Shown: positions 21,099-31,376 of the stretch, piece after piece
Numbering within the stretch: position 1 is the first letter of the stretch
How the letters are laid out: each line of letters opens with the position of its first letter
Origin: Yponomeuta sedellus
Taxonomy: Eukaryota; Arthropoda; Insecta; Lepidoptera; Yponomeutidae
Assembly (NCBI GenBank): GCA_934045075.1
Contig: OW203747.1
Location: forward strand, 12,677,894-12,741,893
Direction of reading: 5' to 3'
Length of the DNA: 64,000 nucleotides
Notes under the pieces: model-generated
Told to the model about the DNA's origin: nothing
Seen by the model: the letters and a program-made list of their open reading frames with translations, nothing else
The model's database searches: none
Position numbers and translations under genes: made by a program

Positions 21099-21407
21099 AG
21101 AGTGCTTAGTGCGAGTTTGACAGATCCAATCGAATAACTTTACTACCGCGCTAATCGAGCATCGAGTAGTGATTATGAGTAAGTTAACCGTTCGAACTGG
21201 CAAAACGCTGTCACTGTACAACTCGCACTCGCGTTAATTAGTGTTTTGGCTGGTAAACGTGGTCACTTCTCAACGTAAACCATTACAACTCGCACTCAGC
21301 AATTTTAATTTCCATACTTGTCGCTAGGTGGCGCTTCCTCGATGCCATAGAAATATGAGTTTACGTTAACGCGATCGAGTAGTTAAAAAACTCGCACTAA
21401 GCACTCT
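21099..21407 (+). mobile_element. 309-bp MITE, copy 1
   Basis: Terminal inverted repeats AGAGTGCTTAGTGCGAGTTT / AAACTCGCACTAAGCACTCT (about 19-20 bp). Flanked by GGAC on both sides (21095-21098 and 21408-21411), a plausible 4-bp target duplication. Same length and high identity, in reverse orientation, to 34110-34418. Non-autonomous; no ORF. Confidence 0.85.
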
Positions 21408-21827
21408 GGACTATGCAATAATGCATTAGAGAAGGAACTAAATAACAATGACGTACACTATTCAGGGTATTACTCACTCTCCCTTTATCTTTTTCGTCGC
21501 CAATCAATTTACAGATAATTTCCAGTGAAGCCAGAGGTGATGTATCGCTCGCTAAGTGCCACTTAGCAGGGCTTAGCTGTGGACTTTTTTAGCTAACTTC
21601 CGAGCGAGTTAAGTCGGGACTTAGCTTGATGCATCGTCCTACCAACAGCACAGTCAGATGATGGAGAGGCGTTGGGTGCATTTTGAAGTTGTAATTTATT
21701 GAAAAACGTAATGAAAGAAAGGATGGACGTAATGTAAAGAGTAATGCAACAGGAATTGTGTGTCTGGACGGCATTACGAGTGTTAAGTTTTTGCTAACAT
21801 CTGTCATTTTTGATACGTAACGTATAA
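21408..21827. other. Nothing recognised
   Basis: A - strand ORF (21589-21981) starts in the SINE and runs through here without any motif. Confidence 0.35.
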
Positions 21828-22265
21828 TAGCAAGCTTCCACCAATCCGGACTTGGCCCCCGTGGTGCAGTATGGCTTATACCTTCCTCAGGGAAGAGACC
21901 CGTGCCCCTTCGGTGGGCACATAATTGGTTTATGGTGACTGACTGATGGCTGACGTATAATACGCTAAAGGAAGCGCTCATGGCCTAGACCAGGTGCTGA
22001 ATGGGTAACCAACTGTGACTACCGTTAGTGACATTTTTTGCGAGCGTTTCCGTACTTCGCAAGGCGCTTTAAGCTGTTGGCTGTAATGGCAGTCCTTAAG
22101 CCATATCAGAGGCAAATTATCAAGCCAGCGGCTTGATAATTTCTGACGCTAAAGCCCGCCACTCTCTTACAATTCTCCTCTAACCCGTACTTGGCCCCCG
22201 TGGTGGAGTATGGCCTATCCTTCCTGCGTTGCAGGAAGAGACTCATGTCCTAGCAGTGGGGGCGT
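21828..22265 (+). repeat. Two 5S-SINE copies in tandem
   Basis: 21828-21930 is a subfamily-2 3' end (CCACCAATCCGGACTTGG, CCTCAGGGAAGAGACCCG). 21972-22265 is a subfamily-1 copy (GCGCTCATGGCCTAG head with a deletion, GCAAGGCGCTTTAAGC, CTGCGTTGCAGGAAGAG). Confidence 0.65.
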
Positions 22266-22286
22266 CCAAAGGAATAATGCTGTAGG

Positions 22287-22775
22287 GGGTATACAGTCAG
22301 TAGATAACATCCCGTTTTATGTTTCTTGATTCGGCTTTAGTAGACAAGAACAAACCTATAAAGATACTAAAGGCTCTCTCTCTCTCTTTCTCACGGAGAG
22401 AATTTCTTCGCCCTGCAGAGAGACAGTTGTGAGCTACTATTGATAAGGATGTATGTACTGTACAGTCCATAAATTACATCCCGTTTCCCGCATCTGGATT
22501 CCACTTTAGTAGAAAAGAACAAGCCTGTATATTTATAAGCTAATTCTCTCTCTCGCTCTCTCTCTCGCACAGAGAGAAATTATATGCCCCGCAGAGACAC
22601 CTTTGTGGGCTAATCATGATAATAATTTATGTACAGTCCGTCTGGATCCGGCTTTAGTAAACAAAAACTTAGAGTTCAGGCTATCTCTCGCTTACTGATC
22701 TCGCACTCTCTGTCTCCTCTCTCCCTCTCTTTCCCTCTATCTCTCTCGCTGATAGAAATAACGTACAGTACGTAG
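22287..22775 (+). repeat. Three-unit diverged minisatellite, period about 170 bp
   Basis: Units begin ACAGTCAGTAGATAACATCC (22290), ACAGTCCATAAATTACATCC (22462) and ACAGTCCGTCTGG (22634). Each continues with GGCTTTAGTA-like and ACAAGAACAA-like words and a (CT)n block; the first two also hold AGAGAGAATTTC / CCCYGCAGAGA. Confidence 0.6.
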
Positions 22776-23224
22776 GTTTTACCATGTTTTAGATAGGTAG
22801 ATAGAGAACACTTTATTGTACCTACATAGAATTACATAGGTATTTAATATAATACGTAATGTAGGCAAATTGTGCAAAGGAACCCCGCTTCTTTTCAAAT
22901 CGCACCCCTCGCTGCCGGGTGGAATAAACAAGGCTGAATATTGCAAGAGGAAGCACCCGTGAGATTCTGTTCGTACCGAGAACTGGCGGACCTTCAGGTG
23001 GGCTAAATTAACTGTGCATTATTTAGTCGGACGTAGTTTCTTTTGCCAATGGGTGAGCAGGAAAAGGAATGTTCGCAACACAATTGCCCTTAAAAATGGA
23101 ACTGATGTATCCTATAGTGTAGCGATAGCGATATATAGACGACTAGCTGAGCCCTAGACTAGATGACTAGTGATAACCCGGTGATTTCCCACTGGGAATA
23201 AGATATTTTTTCCGCAGTAAATCG
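22776..23224. other. LINE tail at 22794-22850, otherwise unassigned
   Basis: 22794-22850 has AGATAGGTAGATAGAGAACA and CTTTATTGTACC, a reversed LINE tail. The rest shows no gene. Confidence 0.4.
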
Positions 23225-23520
23225 TAGCCTATGTGTTATGTCAGCAATCTTTCTGATTCAAGGTTGCCTGGAAGAAATTGCTATCAGCAATAAGGCCGCC
23301 AATTGTACCTCTCCTTTTGTAACTGTTGTCTCGGTAATTATTTTCTGGTGTGTACAATAAAGAATATTCTTATCTTTTCCTATTTTAAGGATTAAGATAT
23401 TTTCCCGCAGTAAATCGTAGCCTGTGTGTTAATCCACGGTGTCATACCAAATTTGATTAAAATCACTCTAGCCGTCTAGACGTGAAGGGAAATAAAAAGA
23501 AAATTAACCTTTTTAGTATG
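23225..23520 (+). mobile_element. LINE 3' end followed by interspersed repeat U
   Basis: 23250-23385: CTGGAAGAAATTGCTATCAG, AATAAGGCCGCC, ACAATAAAGAATATTC. 23395-23490: TTCCCGCAGTAAATCGTAG, ACCAAATTTGATTAAAATC, GCCGTCTAGACGTGAAGG, as at 26790 and 55680. Confidence 0.6.
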
Positions 23521-23770
23521 TGCCATGCACCTTCTTGCTGCACTGTTTCGTGCAGTATCATCAACGTTAAGTCCGACGCCAATCCACCTATTCAAAACAA
23601 ACAGCTGGTCGGATATTTTGTCTATTAGTCACCGTGCTGTCACACACACTGAGGCATGTAGTGTGTCAAAGGAGCGCGCTAAAAATACACGCGTCTTTCG
23701 CGACAAATCCCCGCGGCGCGAGTAGACATGGTACGTTTGGGATGGAACTAGAGCTTATAAGATTCACTCG

Positions 23771-24245
23771 ATATCAACCCTTGTATGCGCCACTGCTGGA
23801 GCACGGGTCTCTTCCTGCATCGCAGGAAGGTTAGACCATACTCCACGGAGGCCAAGTCCTGTTAGCAACACCAACAAGAATTTTTTTATAGATATCCGTT
23901 TCCGTCAATAAGACAGATGTCAATTATTGGTTGTACAATGCTATGTAGTGTTCGTTTCTGCCTACTTAATAAAAAGCCAATTAAATACACCAGTGCTTCG
24001 GATTTCGAGCCAACCACTAGTACAGTCCTTCGAGCCGGATGTGGAGGATTGTAAGACAGTGGCGGGCCTTACTGTCTTAAGTTGTCAAGCCGCCCATAAG
24101 GCCTCTGACATGGCTTAGCGACTGTCATTACATTACAGTCGGCACCAACGGCTTAACGTGCCTTGCGAAGCACGGAAACGCTCGGTAAAAATGCCACTAG
24201 CGGTACTAACGGGACGGTCACCCATCCAGCACCTAATCGCGTTCA
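23771..24245 (-). repeat. 5S-SINE copy split by about 180 bp
   Basis: 23771-23858 (ATCAACCCTTGTATGCGCC ... CTCCACGGAGGCCAAGTCC) and 24037-24245 (GTGGAGGATTGTAAGACAG ... TCCAGCACC) are the two parts of a subfamily-1 copy. 23859-24036 is unrelated inserted sequence. Confidence 0.65.
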
Positions 24246-24393
24246 TTGTTTTGTTGTTACAATGTTTTACGTAAATAATGGTATGAGACCGAAAGTCTAC
24301 AACCGTCTGTCCACTGAGATAATAAGTTTCACGTCTTTGCAGTGTTTCAAAATGAAGTTAAATAAGTGGCTTGTCAAGCAATGTTTGACCGAT

Positions 24394-24530
24394 GGCTGTC
24401 TGATATTGTAGACTTTTAGTCCGGATCTACTTACGGGTGTTGTTATATCGGAAAAGTCCGACCAGGTTTCGGACTAAAAGTCTACAATGTGCTTACGAAA
24501 GTTTTAGTTCAAAAAAGGCTGTCTGATATT
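24394..24530 (+). mobile_element. Hairpin retroposon, short copy
   Basis: Element 24408-24516 (109 bp) lies between perfect 14-bp direct repeats GGCTGTCTGATATT (24394-24407 and 24517-24530). It starts GTAGACTTTTAGTCCGG, ends GTTTTAGTTCAAAAAA, and lacks most of the hairpin of 2540-2839: the left arm up to CCAGGTTTCG joins directly to the right-arm end GGACTAAAAGTCTAC. Its ends agree with the long copy, so the element boundaries are known from two insertions. Confidence 0.85.
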
Positions 24531-25084
24531 ATTGACTATTAATAGTTGCCGAATTTATTAATGTTTAATATTTAATTCTTTTTTAATTATAATAGGAAAA
24601 AAATAACCTTTACATTTTTGGTTTTACAAATTTCGCCCAACTGCAGTGCAGTTTGTTGGCTTTGCGAATGCAAATGCGAAATGCGATTAGTATCTGGAAT
24701 AATTATCTAATTTATTGAATTGACGTGTAACTTATAATTTATGAATAAATATGTCTTTGTCTATGTCTAATGGTAAACGCGTGGCGTTTGTCTCCTGTAT
24801 GTGATATATTTTTGCCTCTGTAAACGCTGTGGTCCGTACACACAATTCTACCGGTCTCTGTTAGAGGAAACTGTTGCAGTTACGCTAACTAACCCGTGAC
24901 TGGTGGCGAAACTCCGCCTGGAAACCGAGCTGTGTTCATAACGGCTTAAAGGATTTTCCATTTGCAGACATAGAAGTGAGCTAGTGGAACGTGCCACGTT
25001 CGCAGTCTCCTTGATTGATCAGCGACTGTTACGGAATGGACTGCATCAATAAGACAACTAATGGAAAATATAGTGTTTTCTAAG
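24531..25084. other. Nothing recognised
   Basis: AT-rich; no ORF with a motif, no repeat ends found. Confidence 0.35.
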
Positions 25085-25165
25085 GTTAACACGAGCCCTA
25101 GACATAATAAAGGCTGTCTTCCGAGACCGCGGTACTTGAAACAGTGCCGAAACGTCGGAAAATAG
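25085..25165 (+). repeat. Penelope-like 3' motif fragment
   Basis: GACATAATAAAGGCTGTCTT, GAGACCGCGGTACTTGAAAC, GTGCCGAAACGTCGGAAAAT: a diverged copy of the foldback repeats at 29737 and 31377. Confidence 0.5.
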
Positions 25166-25860
25166 TAAAATAAACCAGTAATATCCGTGTACAAACAGTC
25201 TTTATAATGGGAAATAGGTAAAAAGAATAGCAAAAATATCATAAGAAAATGGGCGAAGAAAATGAGGTGATGACAGCAAGAATATTACAGGACGAGTGAC
25301 ATGCCGAAGAAAAGTCAGTAAAACGAAGATTATAAAAATTATAAAATTAATCCAAGGAGTCTTCAACAGTGGCCTAACTATGCGCAACAAATCCTGAGGA
25401 ATGATATTTATCAATCATCACACTATGACACTTCCCACTAATATTATAAAGCCGAAAGTTTGTGAGTGTGTGGTTCGCCTAGGCCACGAGTACTTCGTGG
25501 CTGTATTTTTCAGCCAGTAAAATATTTGTATTTGTCCTTTTCAGGAGGACCTTTTCTTAAAACTAATGCTGAAATAAGTTTTAGTATAAATACTAATTTA
25601 TAAATACATTTAAAAACGAAGTGTGTTATTTACAAATTTGCTTACAATTAACCTAATTATTATTATTCTTTTATTGAATAAAACTCACTGGAGAATTAGA
25701 AGTCTTTTGATAATTATATCATACATTTTACAACTGGCAAGAACTTATTCTGCAGGTTTGCTGAAGGTGATTCGAATGGTCGCCACCATGACGTGATGAC
25801 GCCAATGACTAATGGCGTCTTAACAAAACAATAATTATCGCACGGCAGGGCAAACTCAAA
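25166..25860. other. Nothing recognised
   Basis: AT-rich, short - strand ORFs without motif. A GCCTAGGCCACGAG word at 25479 resembles the head of the 5S-SINE. Confidence 0.35.
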
Positions 25861-25900
25861 GTATCTGGCTAGCTAGGCCGGAAGTTGGCACCGCCTTCCG

Positions 25901-25914
25901 GTCGCCATGGCAAC
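25901..25914. promoter_or_regulatory. X-box-like palindrome (RFX-type site)
   Basis: GTCGCCATGGCAAC fits the consensus for RFX-factor X-boxes at every position. It lies in a GC-rich patch (25870-25970) that also has CCGGAAGTTGGCACC / GCCTTCCGG inverted words. Sequence match only; no nearby promoter is known. Confidence 0.3.
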
Positions 25915-26024
25915 GCACTTCGGAGCTTCCGCCCGGCACGCCTAGCACGCACTCCTAGCAACGAAGCAGCAGCGCTCGTTAATTAGTTTGTCCTGTGGTT
26001 TCCGCACTTAGCCTCATAGTTGGG

Positions 26025-26360
26025 CTATTGTACGTAGCAGGGCTGTGAGATCACTCCAGCCATACAATTTCTTCCAATGTTACTGCTGGCCTCCCAAAGG
26101 GATCCCAGCTTTCCGATGGTGGCTGCCCGTTGCACTTCCACGCTTTCACACTGGATAGTCACGAGGCATCCTCGGCACAACGGGCTGTCAGTCAGTCCCA
26201 TGGTGTGGAAGTGTTTATTCAGTGGGCAGTGGCCCGTCATAAGTGCCACAGATATGCGCAGATTGCATTTCCTCAGACGCAGCAGGCTGCGCGTGAGGCG
26301 CTTTAACATTTCCGGTAGAGCCTCACTGGCAGCAGCGCTCGTGTCTTGTACGTTACGAGT
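26025..26360 (-). pseudogene. LINE RNase H/C-terminal fragment
   Basis: The - strand frame (26025-26372) contains LLRLRKCNLRISVALMTGHC, PLNKHFHTMGLTDSPLCRGC, then a degraded tail. This matches the region of insect non-LTR elements where RNase H is followed by a C-terminal Cys motif (TGH.PLNKHLH..G...PLCR.C). The usual EHVL.EC segment is already lost. No intact catalytic domain; a fossil. Confidence 0.7.
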
Positions 26361-26734
26361 AGAGAGTAGCAAAAAAATCTATTCCGTCGAGTCTACTAAG
26401 ATAGTAAAAACCCTCAGTGCATAGATTGAACCACAGAATAACGTTAAATTTCCACCACAAACGTCTAGTTGAATTGCTGAAAGCTCCTGCTTTTAATGCC
26501 CCTTATTTCTTTGGTATTAGGGTCCTTAATGTCTCTGTCACACAGTGAAAATGTCCAGAAGAACCATTCCTTCGCCTGCTATGCGTCTGAAGAGATTTGC
26601 CTCTCCTGTAAATCGATGTAGAAGGTTGTACAGAAATACGATACACTGCAATCCACTCCATCCAAGGGTTCTCTGGAACGAGGCCCATGTCCAGCAGTGG
26701 ACTTCTTGTGGCTGAATGAAGTTTGTCATCTATA
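26361..26734. mobile_element. Weak LINE-like 3' debris
   Basis: 26640-26715 carries TTCTCTGGAACGAGGCCCA, TGTCCAGCAGTGGACTTC, the common LINE 3' word set. Otherwise unassigned. Confidence 0.35.
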
Positions 26735-26960
26735 CCGCTGTGCCCCGCGATGTTACCCGCGGTTTATCGATTTTCCCATGGGAATAAGATACCTATCTTC
26801 CCGCAGTAAAGCGTAGCCTATGTATTAATCCAGGGTGTCATCTAAGTCCGTACCAAATTTTATTAAAATCGCTCCAGCCGTTTAGACGTGAAGAAGTAAC
26901 AAACATACACACTCACAAACTCCGCCTTTATAATATTAGTGTGATGTGATGTGTGAATTG
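26735..26960 (+). repeat. Interspersed repeat U
   Basis: TGTGCCCCGCGATGTTACCC, TTCCCGCAGTAAAGCGTAGC, ACCAAATTTTATTAAAATCG, CCGTTTAGACGTGAAGAAG, ACTCACAAACTCCGCC, TATAATATTAGTGTG. Further copies at 32465 and 55625; widespread in arthropods, class uncertain. Confidence 0.55.
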
Positions 26961-27057
26961 TGATGTGTGAATTGTGATGTGTTTAGTGTGATTACGTCAT
27001 ATCATAACTAGCTCACGAGTTACCCAAGTGTTACCTATTCTTGTTCGTTTTTGTTCT

Positions 27058-27665
27058 ACATGCATACATACATACATACATACATACATACATACATACA
27101 TACATACATACATACATACATACATACATACATACATACATACATACATACATACATACATACATACATACATACATACATACATACATACATACATACA
27201 TACATACATACATACATACATACATACATACATACATACATACATACATACATACATACATACATACATACATAACCTCACGCCTGTATCCCAGAGAGGT
27301 AGGCAGAGACCAGGGACTGCCACTTGCCACGATCCTGACAGATCACCTTCGCTTCATCAACGTTCAAGTCGTTGCATGCACGCACGCCCGTTCCGGGTAC
27401 TTTTTATCTTTCCCTTTGCTAATACATCCCCTATTTGGTCGATGTAAGTCCGTCTGGGATGTCCTTTACCAGCCCTTCCACTTTTATTCGCAATATATAT
27501 TTGTTTCGTCAATCTTTCTTCCTTCATCCTCTCCACATGTCCAAACCAACGCAACATTCCTTTCTCAATTCTAGTCACTACATCCTCTTTCTGTCCACAA
27601 CGTTCTCTTATCAGACTATTGCGTATCCTGTCATTCAAAGTAACATTTGATTTGGTTCTTTTCTC
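27058..27665 (-). pseudogene. RTE-type LINE C terminus with (TATG)n-expanded tail
   Basis: The - strand frame 27357-27668 shows DRIRNSLIRERCG, EDVVTRIEKGMLRWFGHVER, GRAGKGHPRRTYIDQIGDVL and KGKIKSTRNGRACM, the end of an RTE-clade endonuclease-reverse transcriptase. The final ERGKWQSLVSAYP-like segment lies in the next frame (27290-27360). Directly downstream is a tetranucleotide microsatellite (27063-27274, about 212 bp of CATA on the + strand). The ORFs made of IHTY or YVCM are microsatellite artefacts. Confidence 0.8.
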
Positions 27666-27960
27666 CATTAATGAAGGTTGGCAGTCAGCTCTTTCCAGCG
27701 GTCTCTGGTCAGTGCAATTCTGAACAGCTCCTCTGCGGTTTTAACACCGGTCCACTCCTTGATGTTGCACAACCATGACATCTTTCTCCTGGCCGGCCTT
27801 CTCTTTCCTTCCACCTTGCCCATCAAAATAGTCTGCAGTAATTGGTGTTTACTGCATTGCAGCACATGGCCCAAGTAAGCTACTTTCCGTTGCTTGATGG
27901 TTCTTTTACGCTTCTCTATTCGCTCCAGTAGGAGCGAGAAATAATTAGACATGTCCCAAG
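27666..27960 (-). pseudogene. Second LINE C-terminal fragment
   Basis: Frame 27668-27952 has RTIKQRKVAYLGHVLQCSKH, LLQTILMGKVEGKRRPARRK, SWLCNIKEWTG and ELFRIALTRDRWKE, a non-LTR polymerase C terminus different from the preceding one. The two fragments abut, so one inserted next to or into the other. Confidence 0.75.
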
Positions 27961-28334
27961 GAATAACAATAAAATCTTGCCCATGTTTATTGCTGGAAAT
28001 TGCAGCAGGGTTCCGTATAATTTTAGCTTTGCACTGACAATTAATTCCACTTCACTTAGGTACAGATCTGTTTAGTACAACTGTAAAGCCACTGGTAACA
28101 TTTACCTAGAAATGTCCGAAAATTTAGCATACAATATTTTTGAGGTTTCTGTAGTTGTAAATGGAGCTACCCTCGGTTTCTCGTACACTAGCTGTATTAG
28201 AGTATACGTACTATTGACAACTCTGAGCTGTTTAATGTTGTTATTTATTTGGTTTAAATTAATGTTATTCTAATTTGTTCAAAAATACATCGACAGATAG
28301 AAAAAAGAAATCTTTTTTAAAGATTATATGGGCT
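27961..28334. other. Nothing recognised
   Basis: AT-rich, no features. Confidence 0.4.
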
Positions 28335-28450
28335 TAATTACCACGCGTGGCCACCGCGGATTGGCAATTTCAAGCGCTGAGGTATTTAAACAACTCAGAC
28401 ACGCCGGTTTCCTCACGATGTGCTCTGTCTCTGAGAAGGCCTGTGCGTTT
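28335..28450 (-). repeat. SINE-C fragment
   Basis: GGCTTAATTACCACGCGTGG, GGATTGGCAATTTCAAGCGC, GAGGTATTTAAACAACTCAG, TTTCCTCACGATG: the 3' half of SINE-C in reverse. Confidence 0.65.
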
Positions 28451-29161
28451 GTAGGCTACATAAAAAAACAGTATATTTCGTAGAATATTTTACCTTAACA
28501 TTATTTCCGTGGGGATTTGGCGCTAGATGCCCTAATACAGGCTTTATGCCGAGCTCGGCAACAGACTGAAGTTAATATATCTATATATTAACTATATATA
28601 TATATATTTCATTCAACGCATGTAACTATTCTTCCATCAATGTAATATTTTTTTAATTCACAAACTTAGTGCACACGATGTTCTAAATAAATCGTTTTAA
28701 TTACTCAATTAGACACTTTTCAATCATTCAACTTACACAACTGTTTACTAAAAATTCATTTACAAAAATTTCGTCCACAAAGTCCGAGAAAAATAATACA
28801 AAATTTATATTAAAAAAAATAATAAAATAATAATGTCAATCAAAAAAACCGCCCCGAGACAACTATTACTATATAACTATTCTTGTACATCCGATGTTAT
28901 AAGGATCTATTAGTTAGAATAGTTTGGTCAATAAAGTTTCCTTATGATGTTATATGCACTATGGTTAATTGACAGCTGTTAAACAAATTGACTGTATAGG
29001 AGAAACGGGGGTATGCCGTTTTAGCTGTGACGGTTGTTTTTGTCATGGAAGAATTGTGAAATGGTATGTGTAAGGAGGCTTATTTACAAATGGATTACAG
29101 GACACGGCTTATTTTTATAAGCTTGTTAATGATGACCGTTTGTTTTTTATGAAAAGCAAAG
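28451..29161. other. AT-rich sequence, nothing recognised
   Basis: Long A/T runs and a TATATATA tract near 28580; no gene. Confidence 0.4.
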
Positions 29162-29578
29162 TGTCACAATTAATATTAAAAACCTATTTAGAGGCTAAAA
29201 ATTCCACCCATGCCGGGATTCGAACCCGCGACCTCTGGCTATCCGTGCCAGCCTTCCTGTTTTCCTTCACCGTTAGCGAGTGTTATTTTTACTATAATTT
29301 CACAAATGTGAGTAACTTAGAAAACCGAGTCATTTGTATATTTAAAAACCTATCTAAATAGGCTAAAAATTCCACCTATGGATTTGAACCCGCGACCTAT
29401 GGCTATCCGTGCCAGCGCTCTTTCCACCTGAGCTAATGGGCGACTCACCGGCATCATTGAAATTTCGAACCTCTTTACACTATTCTCTGTATTACGTACA
29501 GCCTCTAAATACGTTTTTAAAATTGTCCTTAGTACGGGTTAGTGCATTAAAAATAAAAATAGTATTGTCACAATTAAT
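29162..29578. mobile_element. Chimeric SINE insertion, four segments, one target duplication
   Basis: A perfect 13-bp duplication TGTCACAATTAAT (29162-29174 and 29566-29578) encloses 391 bp. In order: inverted SINE-A body (to GTGCCAG, about 29253); a SINE-C piece (about 29256-29337: CCTTCACCGTTAGCGAGTG, TTTCACAAATGTGAGTAAC); a second inverted SINE-A body including its 5' part (29338-29500); and the SINE-A tail in + orientation (CCTCTAAATACGTTTTT, TTGTCCTTAGTACGG, ATTAAAAATAAAAATAG). The single duplication implies one integration event or a nested insertion inside it. Confidence 0.8.
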
Positions 29579-29736
29579 GTTTTATTCCTTACGAACCTCC
29601 TTCTGAAAGTTGACTGGTATCAAATGCAATGAGAGCCCCTTATGTACATTTTCTTTAGTGCAATAAGACCATTGCGAATTGTGAATAAAGACCACCTTAT
29701 GTACATTTTATTTTGTGCAATAAACACCTAATATAA

Positions 29737-29905
29737 TAATTAAAACTGTTTTAAATCCGTATAAAAATATTTATGCACATTTTCAGGTGCCGTGGTCCCG
29801 GATGACTGTCATCCGGGACCACGGCACCTGAAAAAGTGCCGAAACGTCGGAAAATTGTAAAAATGTAATAAACGAGCATAAATCCGTATAAAACAGTTTT
29901 AATTA
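29737..29905. mobile_element. Foldback element with GAAACGTCGG motif, copy 1
   Basis: Arms: TAATTAAAACTGTTTTAAAT ... GTGCCGTGGTCCCGGATGAC, then back through TGTCATCCGGGACCACGG ... TATAAAACAGTTTTAATTA. The right half carries CCTGAAAAAGTGCCGAAACG. Similar to 31377-31555. Confidence 0.75.
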
Positions 29906-30737
29906 TGTCTACTGCTCTTGGTAACCTTAGAAAATACTATATCTAATATAATATTAATAAGAACCGTACTCGGTTTTGAAAACTAAACATAAAACATTCC
30001 GGAAACTGTTTGAAAAAGCTCAAAGGATTATTTTCTTACGATTAGACCTCAGTTTCCAACGAACAAAAAGAAATAAACCTGAGACTAATTACCCGAAAAT
30101 GGCCCGGAGCTCATTACGGACAGAACCTTTCGCCCGCGGAACCCTAAAAGGGAGAAAGGCCCGGATCGCCTGAAATAATTGAGGATCTCTGTCCGAATGT
30201 TTTTTTTTCCTACCCTCTTATTACGGTCCGTTGTATTATTGCCCGGATTGAGTTGGGGCGTCGAATTTTTGACGTCAGAATGAGTGATAAAAAATACTAA
30301 ATAGGGAAATATTTATTCAGCCCAGTAATGTCACAGAATGTGGCGCAGAAACCCACCAAGTAAGTATTAAACATATGTCTTGTGGGTTCCGCTCTTTCAT
30401 CGAGTCTAAAGATACTATATATACCACGTACAAAAAAGAAAACAAAAATCCAGGCTATTCTAACTAGGCTACTTTTTTTTTATGTACCCTATAAACGTCA
30501 GGGCACAGGCCTTCTCCGAGAAAGAGAGAGAGAGAGAGTATGGTGTTAATTACCAAAAAAAAAATGTGTGATACATTAAAATGAATAAAATAAAACACGC
30601 AGGTAAAGGAAAATTTAAACACTTCATAAAGGCTAATTAGGGTATCGCATATACATCATTGTTAATCCGGATCCACTTACTCGGGGTTTCTGTATGTAAT
30701 GCAATTTGCTTAAGTCAGATGTCGCTGCCTGTACGTA
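29906..30737. other. Unassigned sequence
   Basis: A 65-codon ORF (29976-30173) without motif. A SINE-C-like fragment (CCTATAAACGTC, GGGCACAGGCCTTCTCC) with a GA run at about 30485-30540. Confidence 0.35.
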
Positions 30738-30888
30738 ATACAGAGAATAGTGTAAAGAGGTTCGAAATTTCACTGATGCCGTGAGTCGCCCATTGGCTCA
30801 ATTGGTAGAGCGCTGGCACGGATAGCCAGAGGTTGCGAGTTCGAATCCCGGCATGGGTGAAATTTTTAGCCTCTAAATAGGTTTTTAA
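30738..30888 (+). repeat. SINE-A copy, normal orientation
   Basis: Complete 5' region (TACAGAGAATAGTGTAAAGAG, TTTCACTGATGCCG), box A TTGGCTCAATTGGTAGAGCG, box B GAGTTCGAATCCC, end TTTTTAGCCTCTAAATAGG. Stops at the TTTTT tract, without the tail. Confidence 0.75.
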
Positions 30889-31004
30889 ATTTATTTATTA
30901 TTTAATTGCAATTCAAGTTTAGTATTATAATTCTTTTATATTGTTATTAAAGCTAAACTTCTGCTTAGGTCTTGTATTTTTTTAAACTATTTAACGATTC
31001 GGGA

Positions 31005-31160
31005 AGATGAAAAATACCCGGAACCGGCCTGCATGCATTCAACGAAAGATGAACGTTGATGATGTGAAGGTGATCTGTCAGGAGCGTGGCAAGTGGCAGT
31101 CCCTGGTTTCTGCCTACCCCTCTGGGATACAGGCGTGAGGTTATGTTATGTTATTACAAC
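31005..31160 (+). mobile_element. RTE-type LINE 3' end, third copy
   Basis: TACCCGGAACCGGCCTGC, AACGTTGATGATGTGAAGG, GGCAAGTGGCAGTCCCTGG, CTACCCCTCTGGGATACAGG, then only a short GTTAT tail, in contrast to the expanded tails at 27063 and 38264. Confidence 0.7.
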
Positions 31161-31376
31161 TTCCGAACTCGGACTAAACTGAATAAGTGAATATCAATAT
31201 ATTAACGAACACGAAAGTGGGTGTTAGTACCTTTAATAATGTGAGATCTGATTGACCATAGCTCACTCCGAACGACGTCATCTTTGAGAATTTAAGTTTT
31301 AATATTGATGTAAATTCTCTAAATTAAATGTATCAATTATTTAGTATTATCTAAGGTTAACACGAGCATTAGACAT

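Noticed and set aside
27063..27274. CRISPR array or other spaced direct repeats
   Set aside because: Pure tetranucleotide repeat with no spacers; none of the repeats in the window have a repeat-spacer pattern.
27028..27574. Long ORFs made of IHTY or YVCM repeats
   Set aside because: They are the frames of a (CATA)n microsatellite at 27063-27274 and its mirror at 38264-38391.
29795..29860. Hammerhead ribozyme near the GAAACGTCGG motif
   Set aside because: The GAAAC and a stem are present, but the CUGANGA core and a clear cleavage triplet at the right place are not, so no functional ribozyme is called.
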